Below are positions 62,822 to 64,000 of a DNA stretch of 64,000 nt, one piece after another. Source of the stretch: Rostratula benghalensis (lineage: Eukaryota > Chordata > Aves > Charadriiformes > Rostratulidae). The stretch is taken from contig VXAI01000309.1 of the NCBI GenBank assembly GCA_013399305.1, positions 586,389 through 650,388 on the forward strand. The letters are read 5' to 3'. A program made the translations under genes and the position numbers. The notes beneath the pieces are model-generated. The model saw only the letters and a list, made by a program, of their open reading frames with translations, was not told where the DNA came from and ran no database searches. The first letter of the stretch is position 1; each line of letters starts with the position of its first letter.

Positions 62822-64000
62822 TTTGGTCCTGCTTATTCTTGGGAAAACTTTTCCAGCTGGGTATCCTCTTGTGCACATTTTAAGTATATTCATCACAGGA
62901 CTAGCAGGAGTAATTCTCTCCCTTGCAGAGTAGCTGAAAAGGAAGTTTTGATGGGATTTTAGAAGTGGTCAGGGTCTCTTCAGTAGCATAAATTTTATCT
63001 TGTGCCAATGCATATTCATATTAAAAGCAGAAATCCACAGGGAAGTCAGCAAAGTCTTTGATTTACCATTTTGGGGTCTTATTCACTTCCAAGGGAAAGA
63101 AAACACACACACCCCTAAAAAAAAAACGATGTTCAACATGAAACAACAGACACATTTCATGGTCAACATCATAGAAAAATAACAACAGCAAACGGAGAAA
63201 CCCTGTGTAACAAGCTTCCTAGCTGAGACTCTAGGATGATTTGGTGCTTCTCTTGCTGACATTCTCCACTGAGAATCATCCTCCTCCATCTTGTCTGACA
63301 TTCTCCTACCCACAGACTTTTTCCCCAGCCTGTCCTTTCTAGGCTCCACGGTGTAGTTTCTCACCAAGTTTGAAACCATCTACCTTGTTCACCAGCATTT
63401 TCTTTCATTAGCAGGAGAGCACGGGGGATTATCACACAAGCTACTCATGCGTTGCACATAAATATCATGAATTGTTGTAGCAAAAAATCATTAGTGAACT
63501 AACCTCCAGAAATGTGGGAAATTTTATTTAGCTTGGATAAACAAGCCTCAATGTTTTGGTTTTTATTTCAACACTGAACCTCTCCTTTCTTGGCAATACC
63601 CTTCCTTCCTTAATCTCCTTTAATGCAGCGAATAAGCATCATGGATTAGTCATCAAACCTGATATTCAGCCAGAGAAATTTAGAAGCGCAGTTGTAACAT
63701 GTAACAGCTGTAAAAGAGCTCCAGGTAGACTGATGAAGTAGACAATAGAAGAGACCTAAAGTTTACTCATAAGAATACAATCAAAAAATTTCACATCTGC
63801 TGAATCCTGCTTTCCTTCTGACCATGCAGAGAAGCAGTAACCAAAATTACTCAAGCAATAGGGTACAATAATCCCTCTGAGGAGTTGCATAGCAATTGTT
63901 TCGGGAATTTGCATTTTACCTCAAAACACCACACGGGGGTCTACCTCACGTTGACAGTAAGCACTCTGACTTTCTGTTCAAGGAAAGTATTTCACCTGGG
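62822..64000. other. AT-rich non-coding stretch at window end
   Basis: No gene or named repeat is recognised. The open frame on the minus strand at 63,379-63,083 is moderately polar at its start but becomes Cys/Met-rich and looks like chance sequence. Confidence 0.5.

Noticed and set aside
1..64000. CRISPR arrays, operons, prophages, tRNA or rRNA genes
   Set aside because: No regularly spaced repeats, no prokaryotic gene packing, no cloverleaf or rRNA cores were seen; the sequence is vertebrate non-coding DNA.

Overview
The window looks like nuclear DNA from a bird, probably a neoavian (passerine-like) genome. It is AT-rich, it has no compact coding layout, and all clearly recognisable repeats are avian. 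They include CR1 LINE 3' ends finishing in the 'attctatgatt' type tail, and two solo LTRs of an avian endogenous-retrovirus family. There is one 230-base run of N. I could not recognise any intact protein-coding gene, tRNA, rRNA, snRNA or CRISPR array. The many open frames of 60-170 codons are about what chance gives in AT-rich DNA. The window is best described as intergenic desert or the inside of a very long intron.

Layout: an (AAAAAG)n microsatellite opens the window (1-64). A CR1 3' end lies at about 2.85-3.01 kb. A larger CR1 copy, with the tail of its ORF2 and a G-quadruplex-type G-run, lies at 9.70-10.11 kb. A 411-base solo LTR with a 6-base target-site duplication (one mismatch) lies at 13.99-14.41 kb. 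A decayed PIF/Harbinger transposase lies on the minus strand at about 22.32-22.73 kb. The assembly gap is at 23,971-24,200. An old L2-like interspersed repeat lies at about 31.28-31.60 kb. A second, longer solo LTR (36,737-37,625) is flanked by an exact GAATTA (extended CTGAATTA) direct repeat. An old, strongly diverged CR1 copy lies at about 44.00-44.50 kb, and another old LINE-type fragment at about 62.66-62.82 kb. The rest is AT-rich unique sequence with short simple repeats and a few conspicuous GC-richer patches (about 20.3-20.6, 24.75-25.09, 30.48-30.76, 34.18-34.35 and 58.96-59.13 kb) that I cannot name.

No genes here can be said to work together. The most interesting object is the Harbinger relic. 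It carries a run of family motifs spread over two main frames, with a lost first catalytic aspartate and several stops, in a lineage whose genomes are generally poor in DNA transposons. The second is the LTR pair. They share an internal module but have different ends and different internal deletions. A third, weak lead is two phase-compatible, splice-flanked open blocks on the minus strand (39,542-39,771 and 34,489-34,665) that could be exons of an unrecognised gene. All repeat names are from memory of family consensus features; no search was run.
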